Below are positions 6,913 through 16,022 of a stretch of 30,581 bases of DNA, in pieces (positions within the stretch are counted from its first letter, which is position 1; the number at the start of each line of letters is the position of its first letter). The notes beneath the pieces were generated by a model, which searched no databases, was not told the DNA's origin, and saw nothing but the letters and a program-made list of their open reading frames with translations. The stretch is from Hadersleviella sp041745395 (GTDB lineage Bacteria; Chloroflexota; Anaerolineae; Promineifilales; Promineifilaceae): contig JBGTIZ010000037.1 of assembly GCA_041745395.1 (NCBI GenBank), positions 1 through 30,581 on the forward strand, written 5' to 3'. Made by a program: the position numbers and the translations under genes.

Positions 6913-8937
6913 ATGACCAAAACAAAACTGTGGGGGTGGCGACTGCTGTTCATGCTGTCGGCCGCCGCAATGCGCTTTACCGCGCTCAACCAAATACCGC
7001 CGGGCCTGACCCACGACGAGGCCACCCACGGCCTGAGCGCGTGGGGGGTGGTTCAGGGCACTTGGCCGCTCTATTTCAGCATCGGCTACGGGCGCGAGCC
7101 GCTGTATGATTATGCCACGGCCGTGTTCATGCTCTTTCTCGGCCCGACCAGCTTGGCTGGCCGACTGGTTAGCGTCTTTTTCAGCCTGATTTTATTAGCC
7201 ACCACCTACGCTTGGGTGCGCCGCGCCTTTAATGAGCGCATCGCCCTGCTGACCATGGTGGGGCAGGTCAGCAGTTTTTGGGTGCTCATGGTGTCGCGGC
7301 ACGGCTTGCGCACGATGACTATGCCTGCCCTGTTCACGCTGGCCGTTTTGTTCTGGTGGCACGCTACTCAGCGCAAGGGCAAGCCCGTAGAATGGCGTTG
7401 GCCGCTGGTGGCGGGTCTCTTTTTAGGGCTGACCTTTTATACCTATATGCCCGCCCGGGTCATGTGGCTCTTGTTCCCCGCTCTGCTGGGGCTGTGGTTT
7501 TTGTTTGACCGTGACCGCTTTGCCCACAGTTGGCGACCCACGGCCGTGTCCCTGACCACCGCCGCCCTGCTCGCCGCTCCCCTTTTCCTCACCCTCCAAT
7601 TTTTCAACCCCTCTGCCGAAACCCGCCTCGACCAGCTACGCGCCCCGCTCGATGCCGCCCTCGCGGGGGATTTTGCCCCCCTGCTAGCCAATAGCTGGGC
7701 GGGCATGCGCATTTTTATCTGGGAAGGGGACAGTGCCTGGCGGTACAACATCGCGGGGGAGCCGTTGCTGGGGTCGTTGCTGGGGTCGTTGCTGGGGCTG
7801 TTTTTTGGGCTGGGTCTGCTCACGGCCGTGTGGGGGATTTTTCGGCGGGGCAATACGTTTCAGAATGTGCAGTTTAATAAATGGGGCTTGGTCACGGCCG
7901 TGTTGTGGCTCCTACTCGGGCTGTCGCCCGTCCTCATCACAGGCGCCGAACTGAGCATCACCCGCGCCATTGGCCTGCTTCCCGTCGCCTATCTCTTCCC
8001 CGCCCTTTTTCTGGATACGCTAATGCGGGCAGGCGTGGCCGCAGGAGATGGCAGTCGCTCTAACTACATTTGGCTGGCGCGGCTGGCGATTGTGCTCATT
8101 TTTATTTATCAGGGCATGTTGACCGTACAGGGCTACTTTTTTGATTGGGCCAACGCGCCCGAGGTGCGCTTGCATTATGAAACCGCTTTGGTGGAAACCA
8201 TCAGCTATCTAAACGAAAATGGGCAGGGCGTGGTCACGCTCTCCACCCAAACGCCGGGACAATATCACAGCCCGCTGGTGGGCTGGCTGACGCAGGGCAA
8301 CACAGAGCTAGATTTGCGCTATTTTAACGGCACGCGCAGTTTGCTCTTGCCGGCTGTGCCCACGCAGACGGTGACGTTTACGGGGCAAAGTGCGCTCGCG
8401 CCGGAATTGGCCGCTTTGTGGGCGGAACAGGTAACAGAGCAGGCAATTTTGCCGCTTTTGGAGACGGATGTGGAGCGACCCGTGACGATTCAGGGGGTAA
8501 ACACGGCCGTGGTGCGCACCCAACTCCCCTCACAATTCACCCCCCCCCCCTCGCCCAGCTTCATCGGCCCCAACCAAGAGCTAGAGCTACTCGGCTACCA
8601 AATTGCCGTTCAACAAGCTCAGGAACCGGTGACAATCCTCACCCTTTGGCGCGTCCACGCCCCGCTCGGACAAGCTGATTTGGTACTATTTACCCAACAA
8701 CTCAGCCAAGATGGGCAACCCCTCACCCAAGAAGACCGGCTCGACTTCCCCAGCGAACAGTGGCAAAGTGGCGATTATTTCATCCAAATGCACCGCTTGC
8801 CCCCGCCCACCCAGCCCAGCCCCGAAACAGGCTCATTTATCATCGGCCTCTACCAGTGCGCCGACGAATTATGTCAACAAACCATCCGCTTCCCCACCAC
8901 TTTTGGCGATAGCATCACCCTGCACCCTGCACCCTGA
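6913..8937 (+). CDS. GT-C family glycosyltransferase
   Basis: 674 residues. The membrane-embedded N-terminal part carries the loop-1 acidic pair D35-E36 in GLTHDEATHG, and VSRHGLRT near residue 132 is the conserved motif after helix 4. Residues 570-665 are the soluble beta domain (LTLWRVHAPLGQADLVLF, then WQSGDYF). First of three tandem GT-C genes (gaps of 10 and 23 nt), very likely one transcript. Two internal low-complexity features: a 12-bp triplicate at 7764-7799 encoding Leu-Leu-Gly-Ser repeats, and a C11 tract at 8540-8550 just before the C-terminal domain. The stop codon lies inside CACCCTG heptamers. No clear ribosome site precedes the ATG. Confidence 0.85.
   Translation: MTKTKLWGWRLLFMLSAAAMRFTALNQIPPGLTHDEATHGLSAWGVVQGTWPLYFSIGYGREPLYDYATAVFMLFLGPTSLAGRLVSVFFSLILLATTYAWVRRAFNERIALLTMVGQVSSFWVLMVSRHGLRTMTMPALFTLAVLFWWHATQRKGKPVEWRWPLVAGLFLGLTFYTYMPARVMWLLFPALLGLWFLFDRDRFAHSWRPTAVSLTTAALLAAPLFLTLQFFNPSAETRLDQLRAPLDAALAGDFAPLLANSWAGMRIFIWEGDSAWRYNIAGEPLLGSLLGSLLGLFFGLGLLTAVWGIFRRGNTFQNVQFNKWGLVTAVLWLLLGLSPVLITGAELSITRAIGLLPVAYLFPALFLDTLMRAGVAAGDGSRSNYIWLARLAIVLIFIYQGMLTVQGYFFDWANAPEVRLHYETALVETISYLNENGQGVVTLSTQTPGQYHSPLVGWLTQGNTELDLRYFNGTRSLLLPAVPTQTVTFTGQSALAPELAALWAEQVTEQAILPLLETDVERPVTIQGVNTAVVRTQLPSQFTPPPSPSFIGPNQELELLGYQIAVQQAQEPVTILTLWRVHAPLGQADLVLFTQQLSQDGQPLTQEDRLDFPSEQWQSGDYFIQMHRLPPPTQPSPETGSFIIGLYQCADELCQQTIRFPTTFGDSITLHPAP
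7764..7799 (+). repeat. 12-bp tandem triplicate in coding sequence
   Basis: The unit GTTGCTGGGGTC occurs three times head to tail (the last ends CT), adding in-frame Leu-Leu-Gly-Ser copies inside a membrane helix region. The length, a multiple of three, keeps the frame. Confidence 0.85.
8540..8550 (+). repeat. C11 homopolymer inside glycosyltransferase gene
   Basis: Eleven C in a row encode Pro-Pro-Pro in the linker before the C-terminal domain. A one-base slip would truncate or replace the last 125 residues. It could be a phase-variation tract or simply a mutable run. Confidence 0.8.
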
Positions 8938-8943
8938 ACCCTG
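8916..8943 (+). repeat. CACCCTG heptamer repeat on stop codon
   Basis: Four heptamers: CACCCTG three times, then AACCCTG. The TGA stop at 8935-8937 is formed at the junction of units 3 and 4. The next gene's ATG follows 4 nt later. Confidence 0.85.
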
Positions 8944-8947
8944 CCCT

Positions 8948-10978
8948 ATGACCCGCGACCACTTTATCCTTCTCACCCTCACCCTGCTTGCCCTCGGCCT
9001 GCGCCTATGGCAACTAGACAGCGTGCCCCCTGGCTGGCGCGACGACGAGTTGATTAACTCGCTGGTCATTTCGCAAAAGGTGCTGGATGGGGATTGGCAA
9101 CTCTATTATCCCGACGCCTCGGGGCATGAGGCGTTGTATCACGCGCTCAACGCCCTGTTTTTGGCCGCCTTTGGGGCGACCGTGCCGGGAATTCGCTGGC
9201 TCTCTGTCCTCTTGGGCACGGCCGCCGTACCGCTCACCTATCTGGTCGGCAAATTATTATTCCAGAGCCGCTGGGTGGGCGTCGTGGCCGCCTTAGGGCT
9301 AGCCTTCAGCTTTTGGGGCTTGATGTACTCGCGCATCGGCTTGCGCCACGTCAGCTTGCCCTTTTTTATGCTGATAGCGTTCTACTTTTTCCTGCGTCCC
9401 TTCTTTCAGGAAGCCGAAGGGGAGCGCGTGAAAACCGCGTGGCTCTCTTTTGGGCTGTCGGCCGTTTTTCTGGGGCTGAGCTTTTATACTTATTTTGCGT
9501 CGCGGGGCGTGCCGCTGATTATCATCGCCTGGCTGATTTATGCGGCCATCGTTGCTTGGCCGCGTGTGCGGGCGCAGTGGCGGGGCGTGGTGGGTTTGGG
9601 CTTGCTCACGGCCGTGTTTGCGCTCCCCCTCGCCCTCACCCTGCAACAACAGCCCGAGCCAGACGCCCGCGTCTTAGAACTGGCCGCGCCCATTATCAAT
9701 GCCCGCGAGGGGGATTTTGCCCTGTTGCAGGAGCATATCATCCGCACCCTGAACATGTTTCACAGCGATGGGGATGATGAATGGCTGTACAACATTCCGT
9801 TTCGGCCTGTTTTTGGGTCGGTGGGGGCGGTGTTTTTCTGGCTGGGGGTGCTGTTCTCCTTTAGCTATGCGTGGCGACCCTTTTGGGCGCGGATGCGCGG
9901 CACGGCTTTGCCCGAGCCAGAAATGCGGGTGGGCTTGGCTTCTGCCTTTCTACTGCTCTGGTGGCTGGCGGGCATTTCGCCCGGCTTTTTGAGCATTCCG
10001 CCGGGTAGTTTGGGGCACACGATTGTGGCGCAGTCGGCGGTCTATTTGTTCACGGCCGTGCCCCTCCTCACCCTCCAAAATTATTTGACCGACAGAGCGC
10101 GGCATCGTACCGAGTCCACATCCTCCCTTCCTCCCTTCCTCTCTTCCTCTCTCCCTCTCCTCCTACTCGCCACCCTGCTCATCGGAAGCATCGCCCTGCG
10201 CGACATCCCCGCCTATTTTGTCGAATGGCCGAATCGAGGCAATGTGCGCCTGCTTTATCGCGCCGATTTGGGCAGTGTGGCGCGTTATGTTCAGTCAGAG
10301 TCTGGGTTGACTGATTTTGGCGTGACCAGTTTACTGCCGGGGCCGTGGGATAGGGTGGCGTTGGGCATGGAGTTGGGGGAGGACACGGCCGTGTTTCCCC
10401 GCCTCTACAACCCCGAGCGCGTCATTTTATTCCAGCCCGCCCAAAGCTTTATCGGCTATCCTGTTACGCTCCAGCCCATTTACGCCGACTGGTATGAGGC
10501 GCATGGCCCCCGCACAGGTGGCTACACCCTGTCCACGGTGACCAATCAGCCCTTACCCGCTGACTTTACCACCCACAACATCTGCTTTGTAAATGGCTTC
10601 TGCCTGCGTATGAGCCATTTTGACCCCGCCACGGGGCAGTTAGATTTACTCTGGCATGTGGCCGAACCGCTCACCCTGCCCCCCATGCCGCTCATTAGCA
10701 ATCCGCCCCCGCCCGGCGTGGATGCCCGGCCGCGCCTACAATTTTTTGCCCAACAGTTAGATACGACGGGCAATTGGCTGGCCGGGGATGATGGCCTCTG
10801 GATAGATGTACAAACATTGCGTCAGGGGGATTTATTTATCCAGCGCCATTATCTCCCCCCTTTGACCGAAGCCGTCCACGACCTACGCATCGGCCAATAC
10901 GACCCCGTCCTTGACGAACGCATCCTGACCAAAGAGGGCGCAGACAGCATCCCGCTCCCCCTGAACCCTGCCCCTTGA
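8948..10978 (+). CDS. GT-C family glycosyltransferase
   Basis: 676 residues from ATG 8948; the frame is open upstream to 8711, but that part overlaps the preceding gene and is Pro/Ser-rich, so the later start directly before the first hydrophobic helix is preferred. Loop-1 acidic residues are D32-D33-E34 (GWRDDELIN), and YSRIGLRHVS near 127 is the helix-4 loop. Residues 560-665 are the shared soluble domain (LDLLWHVAEPL, then LRQGDLFIQRHYLPP). A 44-nt pure pyrimidine tract at 10121-10164 encodes Ser/Leu/Pro-rich residues entering a membrane helix. The stop codon lies in AACCCTG/CCCCTTG heptamers. Middle gene of the three-gene tandem. Confidence 0.85.
   Translation: MTRDHFILLTLTLLALGLRLWQLDSVPPGWRDDELINSLVISQKVLDGDWQLYYPDASGHEALYHALNALFLAAFGATVPGIRWLSVLLGTAAVPLTYLVGKLLFQSRWVGVVAALGLAFSFWGLMYSRIGLRHVSLPFFMLIAFYFFLRPFFQEAEGERVKTAWLSFGLSAVFLGLSFYTYFASRGVPLIIIAWLIYAAIVAWPRVRAQWRGVVGLGLLTAVFALPLALTLQQQPEPDARVLELAAPIINAREGDFALLQEHIIRTLNMFHSDGDDEWLYNIPFRPVFGSVGAVFFWLGVLFSFSYAWRPFWARMRGTALPEPEMRVGLASAFLLLWWLAGISPGFLSIPPGSLGHTIVAQSAVYLFTAVPLLTLQNYLTDRARHRTESTSSLPPFLSSSLPLLLLATLLIGSIALRDIPAYFVEWPNRGNVRLLYRADLGSVARYVQSESGLTDFGVTSLLPGPWDRVALGMELGEDTAVFPRLYNPERVILFQPAQSFIGYPVTLQPIYADWYEAHGPRTGGYTLSTVTNQPLPADFTTHNICFVNGFCLRMSHFDPATGQLDLLWHVAEPLTLPPMPLISNPPPPGVDARPRLQFFAQQLDTTGNWLAGDDGLWIDVQTLRQGDLFIQRHYLPPLTEAVHDLRIGQYDPVLDERILTKEGADSIPLPLNPAP
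10121..10164 (+). repeat. 44-nt homopyrimidine tract in coding sequence
   Basis: Uninterrupted C/T tract built from about 8-nt TCCCTTCC/TCTCTTCC units, encoding SSLPPFLSSSLP. A near-identical tract opens the gene at 24231 (24246-24283), and a related one is intergenic at 20267-20293. Confidence 0.85.
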
Positions 10979-10998
10979 ACCTTGCACCCTGCCCCTTG
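10964..10998 (+). repeat. AACCCTG/CCCCTTG heptamer repeat on stop codon
   Basis: Five consecutive heptamers: AACCCTG, CCCCTTG, AACCTTG, CACCCTG, CCCCTTG. The TGA stop at 10976-10978 is at the junction of units 2 and 3. The next gene's ATG is 3 nt after the last unit. Confidence 0.85.
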
Positions 10999-11001
10999 TT
11001 T

Positions 11002-13338
11002 ATGAAAAAATATTGGCCTCTCGCCCTACTCATCGCCTCTTTTCTCCTGCTGGCGCTAAGCTACAGCGTCATCAATCCCATCCACGAAGGCACGGACGAA
11101 TTGCGCCATTATCGCTTTGTGCGCTATCTGGTCGAAAATCGCGCCCTGCCCGTGCAGGGACAAGAAGCGTGCCGCTCCCAGAGCCATCACCCGCCTCTGA
11201 TTTACGCGCTGGGAGCATTGCTCACGGGCTGGGTTGATGAGACGGCTGATATTTGCGCCAATCCACCGAGTAATCCGTTTTGGGCGTATCGGTATTGGGA
11301 CGTAGGCACAGACAACAAAAATATGTATCTGCATCCCGCCACAGAATCGTTTCCGTGGGCGGGAGATGCGCTGGCGGCGCGGCTGGTGCGCTTCGTCAAT
11401 GTAGGCTTGGGGGCGTTGACGCTGGTATTGACCTATGCCACGGCCGTGCTTATCTGGCCGCGCAATCGGGCGATGGCCGTCGGTAGCACCGCTATTTTGG
11501 CCTTTAGCCCCATGTTTTTGTACATGGCCGGCACGATTAACAACGATGTGATCGCCGCCCTGAGCGGCGCGGCGGTAATGTACGCCTCGGTGCGCCTACT
11601 GTTGAGCGAGACGGGCTTCGGCTTCGACAAGCTCAGCCACCGCGAACGCCCCCTGAGCTTGTCGAAGGGGATGTCGAAGGGGGGCTTCGACAGGCTCAGC
11701 CCCCGTCTGCGCTGGGGGGTGGTGATGGGCGGGGTGTACGCCTTGGCGTTGATGAGCAAATTTAACCTCGCCCCGATTGCGGCGGTGCAGGTGCTGGTGA
11801 TGACCTATGTGGCGTGGCGGCATAAGCAGTGGGGGTCGTGGCTCATCTCGGGCGTGGCGATGTTAGTGACCACGGCCGTGTTGGCCGGCTGGTGGTTCCT
11901 GCGTAACCAACTCGTCTACGGCGAACCCACGGGGGTCGAAACGCTGACCGAACTATGGGGCGTGCGCTCCCCGTCCGAGAGCTTTTGGCTGGTCATTCAG
12001 GAATTGCCTAACGTCTGGAGCAGTTTGTGGGGGCGATTTGGCTTTGGGCAAATTCCGTTGCCCGAACTGTTTTACACGGGGCTGTGGCTTCTGACCTTGG
12101 TGGCGGGCGCGGGTTTACTCTGGGCATTGCTCCGCGCTCTCAAAGCGCGTCGCCTCAGCCAGAGCGGGCTGGCCGCTGTCGTTCTGGGTTTACTGGTTCT
12201 CATCTTTTTTGCCGTGCTGTTTGCGTACATGCTGATTAGCCCAGCCGGGGCGATGGGTCGCTTTTTCTTCCCGGGTCTGCCCGCTCTGGTGATTTTGCTC
12301 TTTGCGGGGCTGGCTTTGTGGCCGGTGGGGGGCGTTTGGTCAAAATTGGCAACCGCGGCGCGTGCGACGCAAATCACGGCCGTGGTGGTGTCTGGTTTAA
12401 TGGCGGTCACGGCCGTGTGGGCTTTAGTCGGCTATCTCGCCCCCGCCTATGCCGCTCCCCCCCGCTGGTCGGATGCGCAAACCTTGCCCAACCCGACCCA
12501 TCTCCAGTTTGATGATTTTGCGACCCTGCGCGGGTACGAGGTGCATCACACGGCCGTGTCCCGCCCGCCGGGCGAAAGCATGATTCAGGTCGATTTATAC
12601 TGGGAAGTGCTAAACCAGCCCATCGGGGATTTTTACCTCTTTGCCCATCTGCAAGATGAGCTAGGCATCATGGTGACGCAACGGGACACTCACCCCGGTT
12701 TGGGCAAATTCCCCACCAGCCAATGGCGACCTGGTGATAAATTCAAGGATACGGTTTATCTCTGGCTCCCCGAAACGACCTACCCAAGTGAGGCGACGGT
12801 GAGCGTCGGGCTGTATGCGCCGGAGGGGTATCGCTTGCTGGTCTGGAATGCGGCAGGTGAGATGGTGGGGGACACGGCCGTGTTAGAACAAATCACGATT
12901 TCCCCCGCCGTGGGCGAGTTTCCCAACCCATTGGCGACAGATAAAAGTTATGAAGGACGGCTCCGGCTGGTGGGGTATGAATTTGAGGGGGATAAACGCA
13001 CGGCCATGGTCGGGGACACCATCACCCTAACCCTCTACTGGGAGCGACTGGTTCCCCTTGCGGAAATAGACGGCCTACTGGCCGATATAGCCCTGCGCCA
13101 TCCCCCCTCCCACAGCGAAGTCCGCTCCGTCAACAGCCTCTACCACCAAGCAGACCCCGACAATCCCATCATCATAGACACCCATCACCTGCCCCTCACT
13201 GCCGAAAATTCTCCCGGCGTTTACGATGTCAACCTTCGTTTGTTCGACATTTTCACGGAAAAGGCCGTTATACTGGTTGCAGATAAAGGGCACCAGATAG
13301 ATAATCAACTCCCTCTGGCTCGTGTTGTTGTAGAATAA
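11002..13338 (+). CDS. GT-C family glycosyltransferase with two C-terminal beta modules
   Basis: 778 residues from ATG 11002; an in-frame TTG at 10975 overlaps the previous stop and lies in the heptamer repeat, so it is less likely. D32-E33 (HEGTDELRHYRF) is the loop-1 acidic pair, and NNDVIAALSG near 190 is a conserved loop. Residues about 205-235 are encoded by an inserted palindromic repeat (11622-11699). Two copies of the soluble beta module follow the membrane part: about 525-640 (VDLYWEVLNQPIGDFYLFAH, then PTSQWRPGD) and a more diverged one at about 670-775 (TLTLYWERL). Last gene of the tandem; a 113-nt gap separates it from the histidine kinase. Substrates unknown. Confidence 0.83.
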   Translation: MKKYWPLALLIASFLLLALSYSVINPIHEGTDELRHYRFVRYLVENRALPVQGQEACRSQSHHPPLIYALGALLTGWVDETADICANPPSNPFWAYRYWDVGTDNKNMYLHPATESFPWAGDALAARLVRFVNVGLGALTLVLTYATAVLIWPRNRAMAVGSTAILAFSPMFLYMAGTINNDVIAALSGAAVMYASVRLLLSETGFGFDKLSHRERPLSLSKGMSKGGFDRLSPRLRWGVVMGGVYALALMSKFNLAPIAAVQVLVMTYVAWRHKQWGSWLISGVAMLVTTAVLAGWWFLRNQLVYGEPTGVETLTELWGVRSPSESFWLVIQELPNVWSSLWGRFGFGQIPLPELFYTGLWLLTLVAGAGLLWALLRALKARRLSQSGLAAVVLGLLVLIFFAVLFAYMLISPAGAMGRFFFPGLPALVILLFAGLALWPVGGVWSKLATAARATQITAVVVSGLMAVTAVWALVGYLAPAYAAPPRWSDAQTLPNPTHLQFDDFATLRGYEVHHTAVSRPPGESMIQVDLYWEVLNQPIGDFYLFAHLQDELGIMVTQRDTHPGLGKFPTSQWRPGDKFKDTVYLWLPETTYPSEATVSVGLYAPEGYRLLVWNAAGEMVGDTAVLEQITISPAVGEFPNPLATDKSYEGRLRLVGYEFEGDKRTAMVGDTITLTLYWERLVPLAEIDGLLADIALRHPPSHSEVRSVNSLYHQADPDNPIIIDTHHLPLTAENSPGVYDVNLRLFDIFTEKAVILVADKGHQIDNQLPLARVVVE
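11622..11699 (+). repeat. In-frame palindromic CTTCGACAAGCTCAG element
   Basis: CTTCGACAAGCTCAG (11622-11636) is perfectly inverted as CTGAGCTTGTCGAAG (11653-11667), followed by a partial TGTCGAAG (11672-11679) and a third arm CTTCGACAGGCTCAG (11685-11699). This sequence type is familiar as an intergenic palindromic repeat in many bacteria. Here it is translated in frame as polar residues FDKLSHRERPLSLSKG and onward, inside an otherwise hydrophobic protein. Confidence 0.85.
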
Positions 13339-13451
13339 GCCGCTCAGAACTAGCCAATTAGTTCCATTTCCCTTGGGCAAAATAAGAAAAACAACGACAA
13401 TAGAGGTGTCAGCCTCACCTACTTGGCATTTCTTACGCTTCTGCCCGTACC

Positions 13452-15944
13452 ATGACCACACCCTTACGTAGTTTATTACCACTTCTTATCCTAACTGCCT
13501 TAAACATGCTGTTCCTGACAGCCGCGCAGTTGTATTGGCGTACCCTGAACCTACCGCTGGTGCTAACCACGGTATTTATGGCGACGCTGACCTTTGTGAC
13601 AGTCACGGTTGTTTACAACCGCATCCGTGCCAACGCCGCGCTCAACGAAACCACCTTTGAGCTAACCCCCACGGTCTCGCGTAACGGCTTCTCCATTCTC
13701 TCCCCCCCTGCCAAATTGATGGATGAGATTATCATCCTACAAGACCGTGTCACAGAGCTAAAGATGCTGGGGCAATACTCAGAAGCGTTGAGCTTTACGA
13801 TCAACTTTCAGGCCATTCTGACCCTGATTTACACCAACTGTCAAGATGTGCTGAACAGTCGGGACTTTTATATCTATCTGCCCGATGTGCATACAGACCA
13901 AATTTACACGGCGTTTTGTGTGGAGAATGGGACACGTAACAAAGAGAAAGAATCACCGCGCAATGTGATGAAGGACAGACGTATCACGGCCGTGATTGAA
14001 ATGGGACAAGTCCACGAACACCGCGATACCCACGGCCGTTACTGGATAACCGCCCCCCTCAATGCCGGAGCCGACACCGCCGGCGCACTCCAAGCCAGCC
14101 ACCCCGCACTAAACACCCGCTTTGGCGAAGAACAAAAAGAAATGTTCGCCTCGCTGGGAACCCGCACCGCCACCGCCATCGAAAAGTGGAAAACCAACCA
14201 GCAACTCCAGCTACGCGCCCAGCAGTTAGAAACGCTCAACGAAGTCATTCGCTTCATCAACAGCGAGCAAGACGTAGACCGTCTGCTTAATCTTATTCTG
14301 GAAAAAGCGATAGAACTGCTCAATGTCGAAGCGGGTAGCCTGATGCTACGCGACCCCGACACGGGCGAGCTTGAATTTGTCGTGGTACACGGCCCCACCA
14401 GCAAAGAGCTAATCGGCACGCGCCTGCCGCTCGGCAAAGGGGTCGCTGGACAAGTTGCTCAAACGGGCCATCCCGTGCGGGTCAACGACGTGGCCGACGA
14501 TTCCCACTGGTTCTCGGGCGTAGATGATGACACCCAGTTTAGCACCCGCTCTATTCTGACCGTGCCCCTTGTGCGCCAACAAATGGTGGTCGGGGTGTTA
14601 CAGGTCATCAATCGGCGCAACGGGGCACCCTTTGTCAAAACGGACGAAACGTTGCTCACCGCGTTTGCGGGTGAAGCGGCCGTGACGCTCGAAAACGCCC
14701 GCCTGTTGCAACAAACGGACGCCGAACTGCAAGAGCGTGTGCGCGAGCTTTCTCTCCTGCAAAGCCTTGACCGTGACCTCAACCGCTCGCTCGATATTCA
14801 AGAATCACTCAACCTGACGCTAAACTGGATGGTGCGCTTATTTGAAGCCACGGCCGGAAGTATTGTCGTTTTCAACGAAGATGGCTCTGTTCTTTCCCAC
14901 CGCGACCAAGGCTATGACAATTTCTCCCCAACGCAAGCGTATGAGTACACTCGCCAAGATTTTCCCGGCCTCACGGGGCAAGTCCTACGCACCAGCACCC
15001 CCCACCTTGCCCCTGATGTGAGCCAAATTCCTGAATATCTGTCTGGTTCGCTCAGTACCCAATGCCAGATGACCATCCCCATTATTAACGAGCGGCGTTT
15101 GCTAGGCGTTGCTACGGTGGAACGGGATGAAATCAGTGCCTATGACGAACAGGATTTGGAAGCGGCCGTGCGTTTTATCGAGCATATTACCGTCGCTATC
15201 ACCAACGCCTTGCTTTATGCCGAAGTCAAAGTCGCCAACGAAGCCAAATCAGAGTTTGTCTCCCTCGTATCTCACGAGCTAAAAACCCCCCTAACCGCCA
15301 TTCGCGGCTACACCGACCTGATGATGACGGGCTTAACCGGCCCCGTTAATGACCAACAGCAAGAGTACATGGGCACAATCGTGTCCAACGTCAGCCGCAT
15401 GATGACCCTCATCCAAGACCTGACTGATATTTCACGCATTGAAACCAGTCAACTGACCGTGCGGCTCCAGCCCATTCCTCTGGCCAATGTGGTTAGCGAA
15501 ACCATCGCTGGTATTCACAGCATGGCTAAGCATAAAAATATTGAGATTGAACTGCACATGCCGTCCAATATCCCCTTGGTGATGGGTGATCATAATCGTC
15601 TGGTGCAAGTCTTAACAAACTTGGTCGGCAATGCGTGTAAATATTCGCCACCCGACACGCGGGTAGACGTGGCGGTACGCTGTGGGCGCAATCAAAAAGG
15701 GCAGTCCGTGGTCTGGTGCGAAGTACAGGATCAAGGGTATGGCATTGCTCCCGATGAGCAAACCAAGCTGTTTACCAAGTTCTTCCGCTCAGCTGATCCC
15801 AATATCCGTCAATCTTCGGGCACAGGCTTGGGTCTGTTTATCACCAAAGGGTTGGTTGAACTGCATGGGGGTGAACTGCAATTTGAAAGTGAATTAAATA
15901 AAGGTACGAAGTTTACGTTCTCTGTTATTGAGGCGAAGTCGTGA
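13452..15944 (+). CDS. Membrane sensor histidine kinase with three GAF domains
   Basis: 830 residues. Two N-terminal membrane helices (about 7-27 and 34-56) are joined by a very short loop, so there is no real periplasmic sensor. Three GAF or GAF-like regions follow (about 95-245, 260-420, 435-590); the second is clearly homologous to the stand-alone GAF protein at 27593. HisKA carries the phospho-acceptor H608 in SHELKTPL, and the ATPase domain has the N-box N727 (NACKYS), G1 D760 (DQGYGIA) and G2 GTGLGL at 790-795. All catalytic motifs are intact. No response regulator is adjacent, so it is an orphan kinase. The signal is unknown; GAF domains bind small ligands such as cyclic nucleotides or haem. 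Confidence 0.9.
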   Translation: MTTPLRSLLPLLILTALNMLFLTAAQLYWRTLNLPLVLTTVFMATLTFVTVTVVYNRIRANAALNETTFELTPTVSRNGFSILSPPAKLMDEIIILQDRVTELKMLGQYSEALSFTINFQAILTLIYTNCQDVLNSRDFYIYLPDVHTDQIYTAFCVENGTRNKEKESPRNVMKDRRITAVIEMGQVHEHRDTHGRYWITAPLNAGADTAGALQASHPALNTRFGEEQKEMFASLGTRTATAIEKWKTNQQLQLRAQQLETLNEVIRFINSEQDVDRLLNLILEKAIELLNVEAGSLMLRDPDTGELEFVVVHGPTSKELIGTRLPLGKGVAGQVAQTGHPVRVNDVADDSHWFSGVDDDTQFSTRSILTVPLVRQQMVVGVLQVINRRNGAPFVKTDETLLTAFAGEAAVTLENARLLQQTDAELQERVRELSLLQSLDRDLNRSLDIQESLNLTLNWMVRLFEATAGSIVVFNEDGSVLSHRDQGYDNFSPTQAYEYTRQDFPGLTGQVLRTSTPHLAPDVSQIPEYLSGSLSTQCQMTIPIINERRLLGVATVERDEISAYDEQDLEAAVRFIEHITVAITNALLYAEVKVANEAKSEFVSLVSHELKTPLTAIRGYTDLMMTGLTGPVNDQQQEYMGTIVSNVSRMMTLIQDLTDISRIETSQLTVRLQPIPLANVVSETIAGIHSMAKHKNIEIELHMPSNIPLVMGDHNRLVQVLTNLVGNACKYSPPDTRVDVAVRCGRNQKGQSVVWCEVQDQGYGIAPDEQTKLFTKFFRSADPNIRQSSGTGLGLFITKGLVELHGGELQFESELNKGTKFTFSVIEAKS

Positions 15945-15973
15945 TGCCACAGGTGTGCTTTTCAGCCCTTTAA

Positions 15974-16000
15974 CCTATCAGACAGCGAAGACGCTGTTAG
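15974..16000. other. Small hairpin upstream of aminotransferase gene
   Basis: ACAGCG (15982-15987), AAGA, CGCTGT (15992-15997), extended by CCTA/TAGG with a 4-nt bulge. It has no T-tract. It sits in the 78-bp gap between the kinase and the aminotransferase gene; AGGA at about 16013 may be the latter's ribosome site. Confidence 0.4.
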
Positions 16001-16022
16001 GCAAATAAATACAGGATATATT

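Noticed and set aside
8711..8947. In-frame N-terminal extension of the glycosyltransferase at 8948
   Set aside because: It overlaps the previous gene by over 200 nt, is Pro/Ser/Thr-rich, and places no membrane helix; ATG 8948 starts directly before the first helix.
10975..11001. TTG start for the third tandem glycosyltransferase
   Set aside because: It lies inside the heptamer repeat and overlaps the preceding stop; ATG 11002 gives a normal N-terminal helix.
13346..13364. Terminator after the third tandem glycosyltransferase
   Set aside because: GAACTA/TAGTTC gives only a 6-bp stem with no T-tract.
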